A stretch of DNA of 64,000 nucleotides, from assembly GCF_037975245.1 (NCBI RefSeq), contig NC_092577.1, positions 8,343,013 through 8,407,012 of the forward strand. The letters run 5' to 3'. A model generated the notes under the pieces. It was not told the origin of the DNA. It was given only the letters and a program-made list of their open reading frames with translations, and searched no databases. The stretch comes from Apostichopus japonicus. Taxonomy: Eukaryota > Echinodermata > Holothuroidea > Aspidochirotida > Stichopodidae. This document shows positions 1-11,700 of the stretch, in pieces; positions within the stretch are counted from its first letter, which is position 1; every line of letters starts with the position of its first letter. Made by a program: the position numbers and the translations under genes.

Positions 1-2150
1 AATGAATAATGAAAAATAAACGAAGGCAATATCAATGAAAAGGGCAAAGCACCACCCCACCTAAGACAAATAAAAACAATTAAAAAATTCAAACTGGTAG
101 CTGTAAGTGAATGTTAATGATGCATAAACTGTCATTACTTGTATCAACAAACTGTTGCAGGAAATATTTAAGCTAAATAGAAAAAAAAGAAACCTAAGTG
201 AATGACGTCATGTTAAGTGGGATCATCTTGAAGTTCGAAGAAGACATATCAGTTATAGTGTTACATGCAATTATTGACCTATGATAGATATGATAGTGTC
301 TCCAACACATTTGATGAATTTTCAATAAGATCACTTTATGAAAAAAACGCAAAGATTAAAAAAACTAACTATTTCTTAATGCTTTTGAAGTTAATGTAAA
401 AAATACGTATAAGTTCTATTGTAATTGTCCAAAGACAAAAATAAGCAATGAAGCTTAAATCATTTGTCTCAGAAGTTACTTGGGTAGATTATACAACCAG
501 CTTCACAATTGGTTATTCTCTGTCAAAGATATACAATTGATATCACATTGATCTAAAGACACATCAATCCCCACCCATCCTCCCTCCTACCCCAATGTTC
601 ACGAGTTTCAAAGTGACTATTATGGTACGTCTTGGACGCTGAAAACGTTAGATAGAAATATGACAAATGAGTTTCCTAACTTTAAGTTAGTTAGTCGGGA
701 CCAATCGATTGGGATATTCAAATTCAAAGTTACCGTTGACAAGCTTGACTTTATTAGCTGGGAGGAGGCCTTGGCTCTGGTGAGGGGAAACAGGCCTAGA
801 TTGAGAATTCGGTGGACAAAGTGCTTGCGTCCTCATGGTACAGCACGGTCACAGGGAGGTCTCTAATTTAAGATGATTCTCCCGGGGAGGGTGATCACAT
901 GTCTTGAGCGGAGGTAAATTTCACTGTCGCCTCATATTTTCCCTGTTCTGTTTCTTAATTTGTTTTCTGCTTCCAAATGTCGAAGGTAACTGTCTGTACC
1001 TATGCCTACCGTATTGCATTTTATCCACTTTCATAATTTTACGGTTCCTCCCACACTTTTCCTACCTGCAGGGCTGCATTCTGTCCATCCCGAACAGGAT
1101 TACACCCCCTACCTATATTATATCTAGTATTGTACATAAACTCGGAAATGAACGACATAGAAGAAAAGTAAAGCATCTTTAGATAGCCTAACAAGACTGA
1201 AAAAGAGCAAAATATGAACTGATAATAGAGGTTGAATGAGTAAAGATATCAGAACGAATAATTAATTATACTAATACATAATCAATTTAAGAACAAAATT
1301 GTCACGTACATTTGATTTAACCACAAATGTATGTTATGTATTTTGGGTCAAATTGTCATTTCCAGAATCTTGGGTCAACTTCGCATTTCTATTATATCTG
1401 GTGGTAGCATGGAATCTGGTGCTGCATGGAATGACAGGCATTAACTGCTACATAGACTGACGGAGATCCCTGCTACACTGGATAGCAGACATCACATGCT
1501 ACACATACTGACAGAGATCACTGCTACACATAATAATATGTATCGCCTGCTACACAGATTGACAGAGGTCCCTGCTACACATAATAATAGCTATCGCATG
1601 CTACACAGATTGACTACATAATATAATATGTTAGATCATTCACTAAACCTACTGACTTGAATCATCTGCTGTCATATTATTTTAAACCAACTAGCCAATT
1701 AAGGGTTAAAACAAGTTTGATCCTAGAGAGGTATTTCTCTTTTTGTTTCCATATTCCTATGTAGACCTTATCGGTGAGATGCAGAGATAACTGTCTTGAC
1801 TGATAAGTTTGTCAGCACTGCTTGTAGAAGATGTTTATCAACTTACAAATGATGCGTCCTAACGTTTCAGTCCTGTCAGAATATTCAGAGCTCAGTGTAA
1901 ATTACTTTGTGAGAAAATACCCCCTCCCCATGCCCCCATTCTTACTAACCAACTTTGAGAAGCCAAATTTGATCTCTCCTCACAACATTCCTTTTGTTAT
2001 GTGTTGGTTTCAATTGAGGAATACATTTGTTACCGGTAAGGAAGTAGGAATACGAATTTTCAATTAATTATTTGTATGTGTTTGTTACAGAAAATCTCAA
2101 AAAATGATTATAACAGTGAGTCTCAATCACCTGTGATATTCCTTACTAAC
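1..2150. other. gene-free stretch with one tandem repeat
   Basis: No ORF here has splice-site support or recognisable protein content; the small open frames are of chance length for AT-rich DNA. The only structure seen is the 51-bp tandem array near 1.45-1.62 kb. It may be downstream sequence or a 3' untranslated region of the minus-strand exons that begin at 2.15 kb, but no clear polyadenylation signal on the minus strand was identified. Confidence 0.5.
1446..1625. repeat. degenerate tandem repeat, 51-bp unit, about 3.5 copies
   Basis: The string TGCTACAYA followed by GACTGAC or GATTGAC recurs at 1446, 1497, 1548 and 1599, exactly 51 bp apart. Between them a second TGCTACAC and an AGAGRTC block also recur. 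Copies have diverged by substitution without obvious indels. Confidence 0.75.
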
Positions 2151-2202
2151 CTCACGAGACTGTGCATTTCTCCCTAGACCTTGTCTGCTTCTGTGCTGCA
2201 TC
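2151..2202 (-). CDS. short exon candidate, possibly the last coding exon of a minus-strand gene
   Basis: On the minus strand a pyrimidine-rich acceptor ending TTTTGTTCAG precedes 52 nt, followed by the donor GTTAGT. If entered in phase 0, as the upstream symmetric exons suggest, it reads DAAQKQTRSREKCTVS and then TGA (2154-2152), which would end the protein here. In the +1 phase it stays open (MQHRSRQGLG and onward) and leaves in phase 0. The product is not recognised. The short length, basic content and good splice signals support an exon; the reading frame is unsettled. It lies 1.3 kb downstream of the acidic exon at 3.5 kb. Confidence 0.4.
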
Positions 2203-2714
2203 CTGAACAAAATAGAAAGAAAAGAATCATATCTTAATACGTAATGGGTATCAATTATAGGGTAAGTAATTAACGACTGCCTTAACAGAAGAGAACAACT
2301 AGCCATTACTAGTAACACAATTCCGCAATTGAATCAGGTAGCAACTCATATCAAGATGAATTGATTGCTTTGTGTATGAACAGATATATTTGGAATAATT
2401 CATCGTATTGATGCGAAGTATTGATCCCATCTTGATCTCTGTTGTTAATAGTGAGCCAAATAAATTTACTACAGATGGACGGATTTAAGACGTCTTAACT
2501 ATATCAGAGACAAATAAAAGTGGACAGCCTGGGACAGTTTAACATATTATAAACATTTCGTAATAAATACAACTGGTTAAAACCAACTCAATATTTTAGG
2601 ACGGAGTTCAAGATCTTATTCACTCCTTTAATAATCTATTTAACTATATTTGATCTCTCTTTTGATCTCTGGTGATCACATTAGATCTCTGTTCACACTA
2701 CACATACTACACAT

Positions 2715-2793
2715 ACTACACATCTCATTACTCACATCTAATGTAGGCCTGTTTTTTGCTGGGTTGGTTCAGGTTGTAATAACTAGTGGTTAA
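2715..2793. repeat. direct repeat, copy 1 (pair with 3424-3494)
   Basis: Shares CTCACATCTRRTGTAGGCCT and, further on, AACTAGTGGTT or GACTAGTGGTT with the copy about 715 bp downstream. In the second copy the repeat runs up to the donor side of the acidic exon at 3496-3597; here no exon follows. This is consistent with an old partial duplication of intron sequence. Confidence 0.6.
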
Positions 2794-3197
2794 ATAGGAG
2801 GTCGACTGTCTGTTACGATGAAGTCATCCATGAAACCTCAATATAATTTTGCATTCTGGTTTAAAGATACTGAAAACGCAGCTCTGAATTTTTAGTATTC
2901 CAGAATACAACTATAGCCCTATGACTTTTCAAATTTATTTCGAAATTTTTTTATCGTTCATTTAATATAATGGTAAAATTTCATTTACCTTTTTTTTGTG
3001 CTCAAAACAAATGTGTACAACGAAAACTATGTCTACTAGCAAGGAGCATAATGTAAGGAAAAACAAACAAATGGATAAACTGCTCAGTAATATTGCCAAT
3101 GCCCAAAACAAATTTCATAAATAGGTTAGCGGAGCCTCCGCAGTGTTGCTGCACATTTTTTTTTATTGGACTAAACATTTTAAGACAACGATGCTGC

Positions 3198-3420
3198 CTT
3201 ATTATTGCTTAAATTTTGACTACTATCATATTGCAAGGGGAGGGGAAATACCCCCTCAATTCCCCCACCCTTACGGACTCCCATAGTTTCTCGGACTATA
3301 GCATATTAAAAATAAACTTCTTCCTAATTATTGCTCATATTTTGACTTCTGCCATATTGAAAGGGGAGGGGAAATACCCCTTCGGTTTCCCCACCCCTTG
3401 CAGTCTCTCATAGTTTATAT
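3198..3420. repeat. tandem duplication, about 128-bp unit, two copies
   Basis: TTATTGCTYA followed by ATTTTGACT, then AAGGGGAGGGGAAATACCCC and a CCCCACCC stretch, occur at about 3200 and again at about 3328. Each copy includes a short local palindrome (GGGGAGGGGAAATACCCC). No coding signal was seen. Confidence 0.7.
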
Positions 3421-3423
3421 GAT

Positions 3424-3494
3424 ACTACATATCTATTTACTCACATCTGGTGTAGGCCTGCTTTCTGTCGATTGGTCGTAATGACTAGTGGTTA
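3424..3494. repeat. direct repeat, copy 2 (pair with 2715-2793)
   Basis: Second copy of the repeat described at 2715. Its end coincides with the intron side of the donor of the minus-strand exon at 3496-3597, so the duplicated segment is intronic next to a real-looking splice site. Confidence 0.6.
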
Positions 3495-3495
3495 C

Positions 3496-3597
3496 GTCAA
3501 CGGTATCTTCGTCTCGCTCTTCTCTCTCATCACTACTGTCACTACTGTCACTACCACCATCATCACCACCATCACCACCATCATCATCATTAGAGGT
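3496..3597 (-). CDS. acidic Asp/Ser/Gly-rich exon, partial gene
   Basis: On the minus strand an extended pyrimidine tract ending CTTCTGTTACGAAG precedes 102 nt (34 codons), followed by the donor GTAACC. Read in phase 0 it has no stop and encodes TSNDDDGGDGGDD, then repeated SDSSDSSDE and EEREERDED-like acidic residues (last residues DTVD). The length is divisible by three, so the exon could be skipped without changing frame, like the neighbouring 45-nt exons. The GAT/GGT repeats make it partly microsatellite-like, so it could also be an expanded triplet repeat in an intron. Position and composition suggest it belongs with the exons at 5.5, 6.0 and 10.0 kb in a disordered, acidic protein segment. 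The protein family is not recognised. Confidence 0.5.
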
Positions 3598-4421
3598 CTT
3601 CGTAACAGAAGTAGAGAAAAAAAAAAATTAAGTTCAAGTTTAATATGCAGTTCCTAAACAGTTCCGTATGCCGTGGCTCATCAATCAAAGTGACTGGATG
3701 TACAGGCCATTAAGGGAGTTCCCCAGATGCAATCCAAAAACCCAATGGGGAAAAATACCATTGTCAATGGGGAAAACATACCATTGTCAAGGACAAATGG
3801 TATTGGATGCCATCCAAGGGTGCTCTATTGTTTATATGAAGTGAAAATAACCTGTTTTGGTTAAGTTTTACCAATATTTATGAACAAACAGCCTAACCAA
3901 AGACATCTCGACGTCATAATTGATATAACCTTAACAGAGCATTCCAGAGACTTAGCTTATAGGTGAATATATATAACACATCAACAGCAATAAAATGAGC
4001 AATAATTTTCTCTTTGTTAGTGGACTATACCATATTGAGACAATACTTCTGTCTACAGTCACCGTTAAATTCATTCTCGCACATAGTCGCATGAACTAAA
4101 ATACTCTTCCATATATATGTCGTTTTACTGTGCTCAATTCATACTGCATTATTGTAGAATCAGCTTAGTCGAATAGTTCTAGGAAAAACCACTCATTATA
4201 TACTCTTAAAGTCGATTGACAAGTTACAGCTATTTCTTCTGTCAATTTCGATCATTTCAAACCTTTATTATATAATGTTGAGGTAATTACGAGATTCGGA
4301 GACGATTCAGACTGAAACAAGCAGCAGTGAACTCGATACGTATTTCATCATCAGATTACACTCGATCGCTAGAAGTTACCTTTATCATGCATAAATCAGC
4401 TCCCTACGGAAGTTTAAACGT

Positions 4422-4966
4422 ACCATCAACAGAAAAAAAAGTTGCCCCATAAGTAGACATTTTTCAGTAAAATGTTTAGATAACAAGATAATATCTTATC
4501 AAAAATCAGAGAAAAATGTTGGATTGCTCAGTTAATTTAACTGAGTAATTGAATTTTTTCTGCTAAGTGTTCAATTGCTCACTTCATTCCAAATGCTCAG
4601 TTGGAATGAAATGAACAATTTTAAATTTTGCAGAAAATAGGTTGAATTGGCGACATACGATAAGTTGTCAAATCAACAATTTGCAGAAAATTGTTGAATT
4701 GATGACATTAAAAGTGGTCAATATAACATTTTGCAGAAAATAGTTCAAATGCTCAGTTGGCATGAAATGAACAATTGACCATTTTTTTCAGAAAAATGTT
4801 GTATTGACGAGATCTGATCAGTTGTCAAATTAAACATGTTTCAGAAACTGCTTAGTTAAAGCAACTGAGCAATCCATCATGTTTCTGATAAGATATTATC
4901 TCGTTATCTAAACAACTTACTGAAAAATGTCAACTTATTTTGGCAAAGTTTCTTATGTTGATGGCA
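4422..4966. mobile_element. foldback MITE with arms over 100 bp
   Basis: The left arm (about 4422-4560) and right arm (about 4830-4966) are inverted copies. They share CCATCAACA, GACATTTTTCAGTAA, TTTAGATAAC, GATAATATCTTATCA and GGATTGCTCAGTT in matching inverted order. The centre holds internal repeats of TTGCAGAAAAT and GCTCAGTTGG. No protein is encoded and no convincing target duplication was found at the ends, so the superfamily is unknown. Confidence 0.75.
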
Positions 4967-5324
4967 CTCTAAAGTTATCCGTAGCTCCCTAGATCAAGTA
5001 GTTCAACTTTAAATATCATTATGAAATATAGCACCATTATTACTAGCAGTCAATTACTGTTAAAAATATTTGCAAAAGCACATGAACAGTTACTAAGGAT
5101 GAACAGTTTAAGATCCGTAATAAGATCATTTAAATTGTTTTTGTTTTTATTAGCTCACTTTTTAAGTCATTCTTAGCTCGATATTATAAGCAATATACAA
5201 ACATCAGCTTTTGCAATTCAAGAGGCAAGCGACACGAGAGACAACGACATTTCATTTGCTCAACAGACGTAGGCTGATATGTGGTTATATACATATGAGA
5301 AGGAACATTATATAGTAAATTAAG

Positions 5325-5775
5325 AGCAATTAACACGAACTCTCAGACAATTCCATTTTTAGATATATTGTTTATTTACGTTCATCTTGAAGATTTGACG
5401 AGCTTTGTTGTCAACTACCATCCATTGATAACCTTCTTATTCATGTTGTATTTGACTAACTGTAAGGCTGTCTCACGAATATCAGCTGTTGTATACTCAT
5501 GGAATATAACTTAGTTTGAGGACAAACTGAAATTGAAATATTCGATATGCTTACTTCTTCATCCGTATCATCTTCCGATGAACTAGGTTCGATGTAATCC
5601 TACAAGAAAGAGAAACATATAATAACACATCACTTAATGTAATAAGGTCATCCTTATTAAAGTGCGCAATATGCCTAAATCTATCTGCCTGTTATTCCTG
5701 TTCGCAGATTCTAAATAGTTTCCTTTCACCCTACAGCTGTCCTCTGGTCAGATTGAGAACGCAATGAAACACGGA
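5325..5775. repeat. tandem duplication copy 1, carrying a 45-nt exon
   Basis: About 450 bp are repeated 470 bp downstream (5795-6245), starting GCAATTAACAC and ending near AACACGGA. Both copies contain the minus-strand 45-nt exon with its acceptor and donor. The duplication therefore copied an exon together with its flanking intron sequence. Confidence 0.85.
5555..5599 (-). CDS. acidic YIEP mini-exon, copy A
   Basis: On the minus strand TTTCTCTTTCTTGTAG (acceptor) precedes 45 nt and the donor GTAAGC. In phase 0 it encodes DYIEPSSSEDDTDEE. The exon is symmetric (15 codons) and can be gained, lost or skipped without a frameshift. YIEP fits the YxxP pattern bound by some SH2 domains when phosphorylated, and the Ser/Asp/Glu tail resembles a casein-kinase-2-like acidic region; both are inferences from pattern only. 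The paralogous exon at 6024-6068 keeps YIEP while its Ser/acidic tail has changed. That pattern and the conserved splice sites support a real exon. The family is unknown. Confidence 0.65.
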
Positions 5776-5794
5776 AATGTGAAAGTAAAGTATC

Positions 5795-6245
5795 AGCAAT
5801 TAACACTAATTCTCAGACAATTTCATATTTTTATATATTGTTTGTTTACGTTGATCTTGAAGATTTGACGAGCTTTGTTGTCAACTACCATCCATTGATG
5901 GCCTTCATATTCATGTTGTATATGACTAACTGTAAGGCTGTCTCACGAAGATAAGCTCTTGTTTACTTATGGAATATAACTTAGTATGAGACAAACTGAA
6001 GATGAAATATTCAATATTCTTACTTCCTCATCCGCATCATCAACCGATGAAATAGGTTCGATGTAACCCTACAAGAAAGAGAAACAAAAAATCTTACATA
6101 ACGAAATAAAACAAAGGTCATGACATCCTTATTAAAGTGCGCTATATCTATTTGCCTGTTATTCATGTACGCAGATTTCTGAATAGTTTCCTTTCTCACC
6201 CGCAGCTGTCCTCTGGTCAGAGAGAAAGCGCCATTAAACACGGAT
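5795..6245. repeat. tandem duplication copy 2, carrying a 45-nt exon
   Basis: Second copy of the unit at 5325-5775. Divergence is moderate, by substitutions and small indels, so the duplication is not recent. The embedded exon kept its length, splice sites and open frame. Confidence 0.85.
6024..6068 (-). CDS. acidic YIEP mini-exon, copy B
   Basis: On the minus strand TTTCTCTTTCTTGTAG precedes 45 nt and the donor GTAAGA. In phase 0 it encodes GYIEPISSVDDADEE. Compared with copy A, the YIEP core, the SS pair and the acidic end are kept. It lies upstream of copy A in transcription order. As a symmetric exon it would add a second YIEP cassette to the protein, or be used alternatively with copy A. 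No domain family is recognised. Confidence 0.65.
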
Positions 6246-8900
6246 TTTTTGGATAATTCACATTCATTAAGAAGATCACGAATTGTGACACTGATATTTT
6301 AACAAGATTCATTCTCGTTTACGGTTTAAACCCAAGAGCACAGACATGTTTTGGTTCGTGTTTTCCGTTTTTTTTTCTTTTCACCCTTAGCCAGTATTCT
6401 ACGTACATCGAAAATACTGAAAAAAAACACAAACTTTTGAGACTCAAATAATTATTTGGAGGAGCATTGAACACTCATGTAAAACGCACTTCCAACATTA
6501 TATAGTTACAACCAATTACAAGATTGGAACAAATGTATTGCGAGTTTCCGTTTCCTCCAAATACAAAGAACCAAATGAGTAAAGTTGCAGACTTTCGCTT
6601 ACTTATTCAATGACGTAAAGCACATTTAACGCACGTTAAAGTAATCTCAAATTGACCGGAATGTTTTAAACAGGGCCTCCTTATTGATAATTTTGAAAGT
6701 CATGTTAGTTACTGTTGTTGTTGCTGGAAATAAATTTATAAAAAGTTCATCACATCACTGGTTACTTCCGGTTAACAATCAATTATGTGACCACAAAAGT
6801 AAGGTCATCTAGCAGGCTAGTGGCAGTGCCTATACCCCAAACTAAACTTTAAACTATGCCCATATGTATGTTGTATATATCCATGGGAGAAGGACGGATA
6901 TTCCACATTGCCATAAATATGCAGGTAGCGAAAATGGGGTAAAGAGAAGTTTGAGGTACTTTTGCTTGAAACGAGATATCAATATAGTTGAAACTGTCGC
7001 ACATTGTAGAACATACCAAAGTGAAGCAGGTTTGGTGTCACGTGTTGCAAATTATTTGACAGATATAGTTGTTTTAACTGCTCAGTTTCGCTCTATGGTT
7101 TTTACTTTAAAATGGTCTTGAGTCTAACATTCCCCATATAAGTTGCAGAAATAATGGAAAACGATGAAAGGTTCGTGTAATTATTTTATCATATCTATAT
7201 TGTGAAAGAAATAAATGAATGTCTCGTAAAATACGAATGACCTACTTTATTGTATTTCATACTATATAGTTAGTTTCTCTGTACAGTAACAGTTTAACGA
7301 TACTTAATCAATAACGATGTCAATCCGGAGGTTGAAGGGTGAAAATTGCAGCTGTATATGACAATATTTTATACGTTTTTGACGGTGTAATGTTCGACAT
7401 CCAATAGTAATTTGCTTCCTTTATCCATAAACATGAAAATAGCTACAGATATAGGTAATAAAACAATATTGTTCCTATATCGCCGTGGCTACACCATATA
7501 CCATATGTCTAAGATGTCTATATACGCAATGTATCAAGATGTATTACAACTATTAAACGATGAGTGACTTCTGGAACTCCGCCGAAGAAAGTTGGTGGAC
7601 CAAAGACGTCCATGCAGGAAGAGAGATGGGCCAATTTAAATTTTCATCCAACTTTGGCTAACGTACTCTAGCTTTAAAACAAAAATAGTCGGACGAATCC
7701 TCCCTCCCTCCGCCTCGAAACAATGGAACTACAATCCGCTAATTTTTGCCTTTCAGGAGAAATACCTCATCACGTCAACTTATCCGTCGCCTACATGTAT
7801 AAGTACAATTGCCTTGAAATCAGTTCTCAAGTTCGTTTTGGATCAACGTACATTAGGAAACTAAACGCTGCATGAGAACATAATTTGTTTGCAGAATTAG
7901 CCAGGTTTGCACAACATATAATGTAAAAACAAAGAAGCAAAATGAAACCTCTTTATAGTTGGTGTTATATGTGTCATCTGTTTGTACATGTGTTTAGGCA
8001 AGGGCGTGTTAAAGGTCAATGTTTCATTAAATATTCCAAAATAAAATTTCTTGTAGAGGAGAAAAGATGATGTGTTATTGTCATTCATTGTAAGCTCATT
8101 TTGACTAACATTAGAAACGTTTGGTAAAATATTCAGAAATTGGCTTTCATACTGAAGAAAAAACAGACTAAAAACCACCATAAAAAAGTAACTGTAACAG
8201 GTTGTGCTCATAAATAATCACTACTTGAGATAAGAACCTTCTCGAAATCTGACTTGAGGCTTTAAAGTGACACAAAGTTGAACTTACTTAACACACTTCT
8301 GTAAGAAGCTTAGCTCCTCCTTAACCATTCCCAACCCCTCTCCGACCCCAAAGAATGATTCTAATGGTTGTATATTATCAAGCATAACAGAGAAGAGATG
8401 TATGGTCGAATTAATTCTTCCGCATTTTGGGTCGATAAGACCATGCGTTTGTGTATAAAACAAATAAAAAGGGGGGTAACTGTGATTTTTTTTTTAGTGG
8501 GTGGGGCTCAAAGGTCACAGGTCAATCTGAAAATGACGTAATTTGGCTAAAAATCAATGTTCGCATCAAAAAAATCGTGACAGAAAATAAAAGTTGAACA
8601 GACCCCCCCCCCCCCATTATATTTGGAATAAACCCTAACATGTTTTGAACATATTCTGAGCATTTCAGCAATATATCTATAGAGAGTTCTGAGAAAAATG
8701 CAAATTTCCTCAACATTTCCTGTAATTTGACACCAAAATCGTCCAAATCCGTTCATTTTTGAAAAAATTATCGTTCCCGAACGCTTCAACCTAGGTACGT
8801 GATATGTTTTTCTTATTTTAGATATTTAGGCCACTGCCTTACTTGTAATTGATAGTTATGACATAGCGCCCTCGCAATCCTTTGTAAATTGATCGCAACC
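6246..8900. other. stretch without recognisable genes
   Basis: No ORF with splice-site support was found. The open frames at 6.86-7.12 kb (+) and 7.90-8.21 kb (-) show no recognisable protein motif. A 14-C run lies near 8604. The region is most simply intron of the minus-strand gene, between its 10.0-kb and 6.0-kb exons. Confidence 0.45.
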
Positions 8901-8911
8901 GCCGCTGTTAT

Positions 8912-8950
8912 AATTACAGCCTAACGTTATGCCAACGTTAGGCTGTAATT
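8912..8950. repeat. perfect 17-bp hairpin with 5-nt loop
   Basis: AATTACAGCCTAACGTT (8912-8928) and its exact reverse complement (8934-8950) flank the loop ATGCC. No run of T follows to suggest a terminator, and the organism is eukaryotic, so this may be a relic of a transposon end or a cruciform-forming site. Confidence 0.85.
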
Positions 8951-10001
8951 GTAGAAAGTAAACAAAGAAAACAACATTTGTACTAAATGAAATCAGTCAT
9001 AACTCTGTCAATCCTCAACAGATTTCAGAAAAGTTGGTATCACTTGAAAGAGCAACCCCAGAAAAACCTTTATCATATATTTTGAAGTCAATGTTGAAGT
9101 CATTAGTGATTTTATTGTATTTTGGTGTTTTCCAAAAGTGCGTCCTAATTTGCATATTAAAATTTGCATATAATTTGCATTTTTATAAAATTATCAATTC
9201 CAAATGTTGTTCCCTATTGATCTAAATCAACTTCCTAATAGAGAAGTTGTCCCTAACCTTTATAAGCCAGCCCTAACAAGATAAGTGACCAGACCCTAAT
9301 TGTTTTCCCCACCCCCCCCCCCCCCCCCGTTTGGAAGAGTTAGCCCTTTGTGATTAGAGAAAATTGTTACACTACGGTAACACTGTTGAATCGTCATCTG
9401 ACATTTAATGATGTTAATGCATTATTTCTTTCACGTAACAACAAAAGTGACTTTCAATTTGTTTTTTAATTCTTTTCACAGTCAACAACCTGTAAAAATT
9501 TGTTTCGCAATGAAATAAATAAACAACGATTTACAATAAAAAAAATCTTTGATACGTATCAGCAGATTGAAATTAAATAATCATTAAGCGTCTGCCGTGG
9601 TGGGGAGGGGGTGTTGACAGTTTACATTTTAAAAGTTCCAATATTCCAATATTGTGTGAGGCTTGTAACACATCATAACATCTCATTAAACATTGTAGTA
9701 TTTAAAAGTCTGTCCGTTTTTTTTTTTGCTGATCATTTCTTTGACTGTGTGTGTGAAAGGAAGATTATTTAGGCTGCATCTAAACTTGACATTGAGAACA
9801 GTGCTATCAGCATTACAAGATATAAACTTGAAACTAGCCCATCTAAATTCCGTGTTCGACACACGTCAATTATGAATCTTCCATCCCAGATGAGAAACAA
9901 AGTACAAATACTCTTATTTTTCCTCAGTAATTAACACATCCTTGGCTGTTCCTAAATTACCGTTACTAATTAACAGGAACATGAATCTATGTCTCTCTTA
10001 C

Positions 10002-10037
10002 CTCTTCTCCTGGTAGATTGCCACTCATGTCACAGGC
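10002..10037 (-). CDS. 36-nt mini-exon of the acidic minus-strand gene
   Basis: On the minus strand TTTCTCTTTCTTTCAG precedes 36 nt and the donor GTAAGA. Only phase 0 is open: ACDMSGNLPGEE. The acceptor tract closely resembles those of the two YIEP exons, and a GAAAGAAAGAGAAACAT-type stretch on the plus strand is shared by all three. This suggests a common origin or at least the same gene. The length is divisible by three. No domain is recognised; the segment is short and Gly/Glu-rich. Confidence 0.5.
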
Positions 10038-10730
10038 CTGAAAGAAAGAGAAACATTACTTTCATGAGATTTTAAAATTGTATTTTAGGGAAATAAAATA
10101 AGGCTAAGCCAAATATATAAATAAGCTAGAATGATATATCTTCACAAATATCACAGTAAACTATTCCTGGCAGGTAAACACACATCTGTATTGATCACAC
10201 TTAAGTCAATGTAGGAGACAGACTCGTCACTGTAAGATGCACGGACTTAATAACATAAATAAATACATCAGCTTTATAGGGAGGACAATGTAAGTTTTAA
10301 ATCCGTCATCAATCACTGAGTGACGCCATCAAACACTGGTTGACGTCATAATGATGAGCTTCTCACTGAGATGATCAGATGGTTACGATGGACGACAGAG
10401 AAGATGATGAGAAGGGAAAAGAGGGCAGTATTCAAAGATAGAACTCAGAACATCGTTGTTGGATCGATGTAATGGTCAAAATAAGGCAAAATCTTGGTTA
10501 GCCCACAAAGCAGCTGGTTACCCCCCCCCCTCCCCACCGTCTTATAGATGATATGTTTCTACCGTATTGTTGATCGTGTTGAGATATCCATAAAAGTTTG
10601 GGAAATGCAGTTGTATGATTGTATGATTAACATTTAAAATTAAAAACCCAAGGGTAAATAGACTAGTGTAGATTTGTTAACATCGAAAGTATAATAAAAC
10701 CTGCAGATATTTTCTTCTTTCTTAATTTAC

Positions 10731-10754
10731 CGTGAGTTGACTCACTCTGTCCAC
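10731..10754 (-). CDS. possible 24-nt micro-exon
   Basis: On the minus strand GTTTCCCTGCCTAAG precedes 24 nt and the donor GTAAAT. Phase 0 reads VDRVSQLT. The length is divisible by three like the neighbouring exons and it lies on the same strand, but a 24-nt window with loose splice signals can easily arise by chance. Confidence 0.2.
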
Positions 10755-11548
10755 CTTAGGCAGGGAAACTTTAGACCAGGAAACGACGGTCTGTATATTT
10801 ATTACTGACTAGAGTCTGTTTATTAGACTAGTATTAGCAGAATTCATGTGAGGTCGATATTGCTGTGTCTCTATGTATTAGCTGGACTCGGACTTGGTTT
10901 GCTCATATACTCTATTGAACACTGTTCGGACTCGAGAGTACCATACTCGAACCAAGTAGTCTCGGACTCGGCTCGGAATCAGGAATAATTGGACTCAACT
11001 ACATCAGAGTGTTTCTTACACTATAAGAAACGGACATATTGCATGGTTGTAATTGAAAGAGTACTAATAACAATAGGAACCATGTGAGAATACAAAGCTC
11101 GGATGTTGCATTATATTGTCGCTAGTGCTTGAAGATAATTTTGAAAGATACAATAGTTAATTTGCCGGGTGATAAATTTGAAAGAATCAACCTCATTACT
11201 TTGGACATCTCAACCCTTCCCCTCTCAGGCTCCTTTGAGATTCTATTTGAATAATTTTATTTCGTAGTTATTCAAAAGACGAAATAAATCGTATAAACAC
11301 TTTAAACCATTATTAGTTCAGATTCACCGTTGCCTTGTTTCATAGCATAATGCTGATGCTTATTTATAATACTGTACATACAGAGGGTGGTACAAAAAGA
11401 AATTTCTTGAAAGTTAAATAAGTACCTTAAAATTAATTTTGAAGTTGAACTTTAATGTAGTTACCTCTTCTTTAATTTTCCTAGTGTGTTAAAGTACATC
11501 TAATTGAAGAAATCTAATTCACAAAATACACTTGTTTCTTTGTTTCAA

Positions 11549-11700
11549 GTTAAAACCAGATCTGCCCGTTTATATATATAATCCTACTGGGACCACACAT
11601 TTATATATATGTCACGTATATAAACATTAATCTAAATAAATCATAAAATATAATCAATAGGGATCCCTCAAATCCCATTACAACTGAAACTATTGGAACC
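11549..11700. repeat. dispersed repeat, copy 1 (pair with 18884-19015)
   Basis: Shares AAAACCAGAYC, TCACGTATA, ATTAATCTA-like and TCAAATCC-like blocks in the same order with the copy near 18.9 kb. Similarity is moderate. It is probably an old transposon fragment, with no coding content. Confidence 0.5.

Noticed and set aside
660-1182. Open frames of 68 and 92 codons on the plus strand
   Set aside because: No splice sites, no recognisable domain, length expected by chance.
2152-2166. CTVS before the stop as a CaaX prenylation box
   Set aside because: The reading phase of this exon is unsettled, so the C-terminus itself is uncertain.
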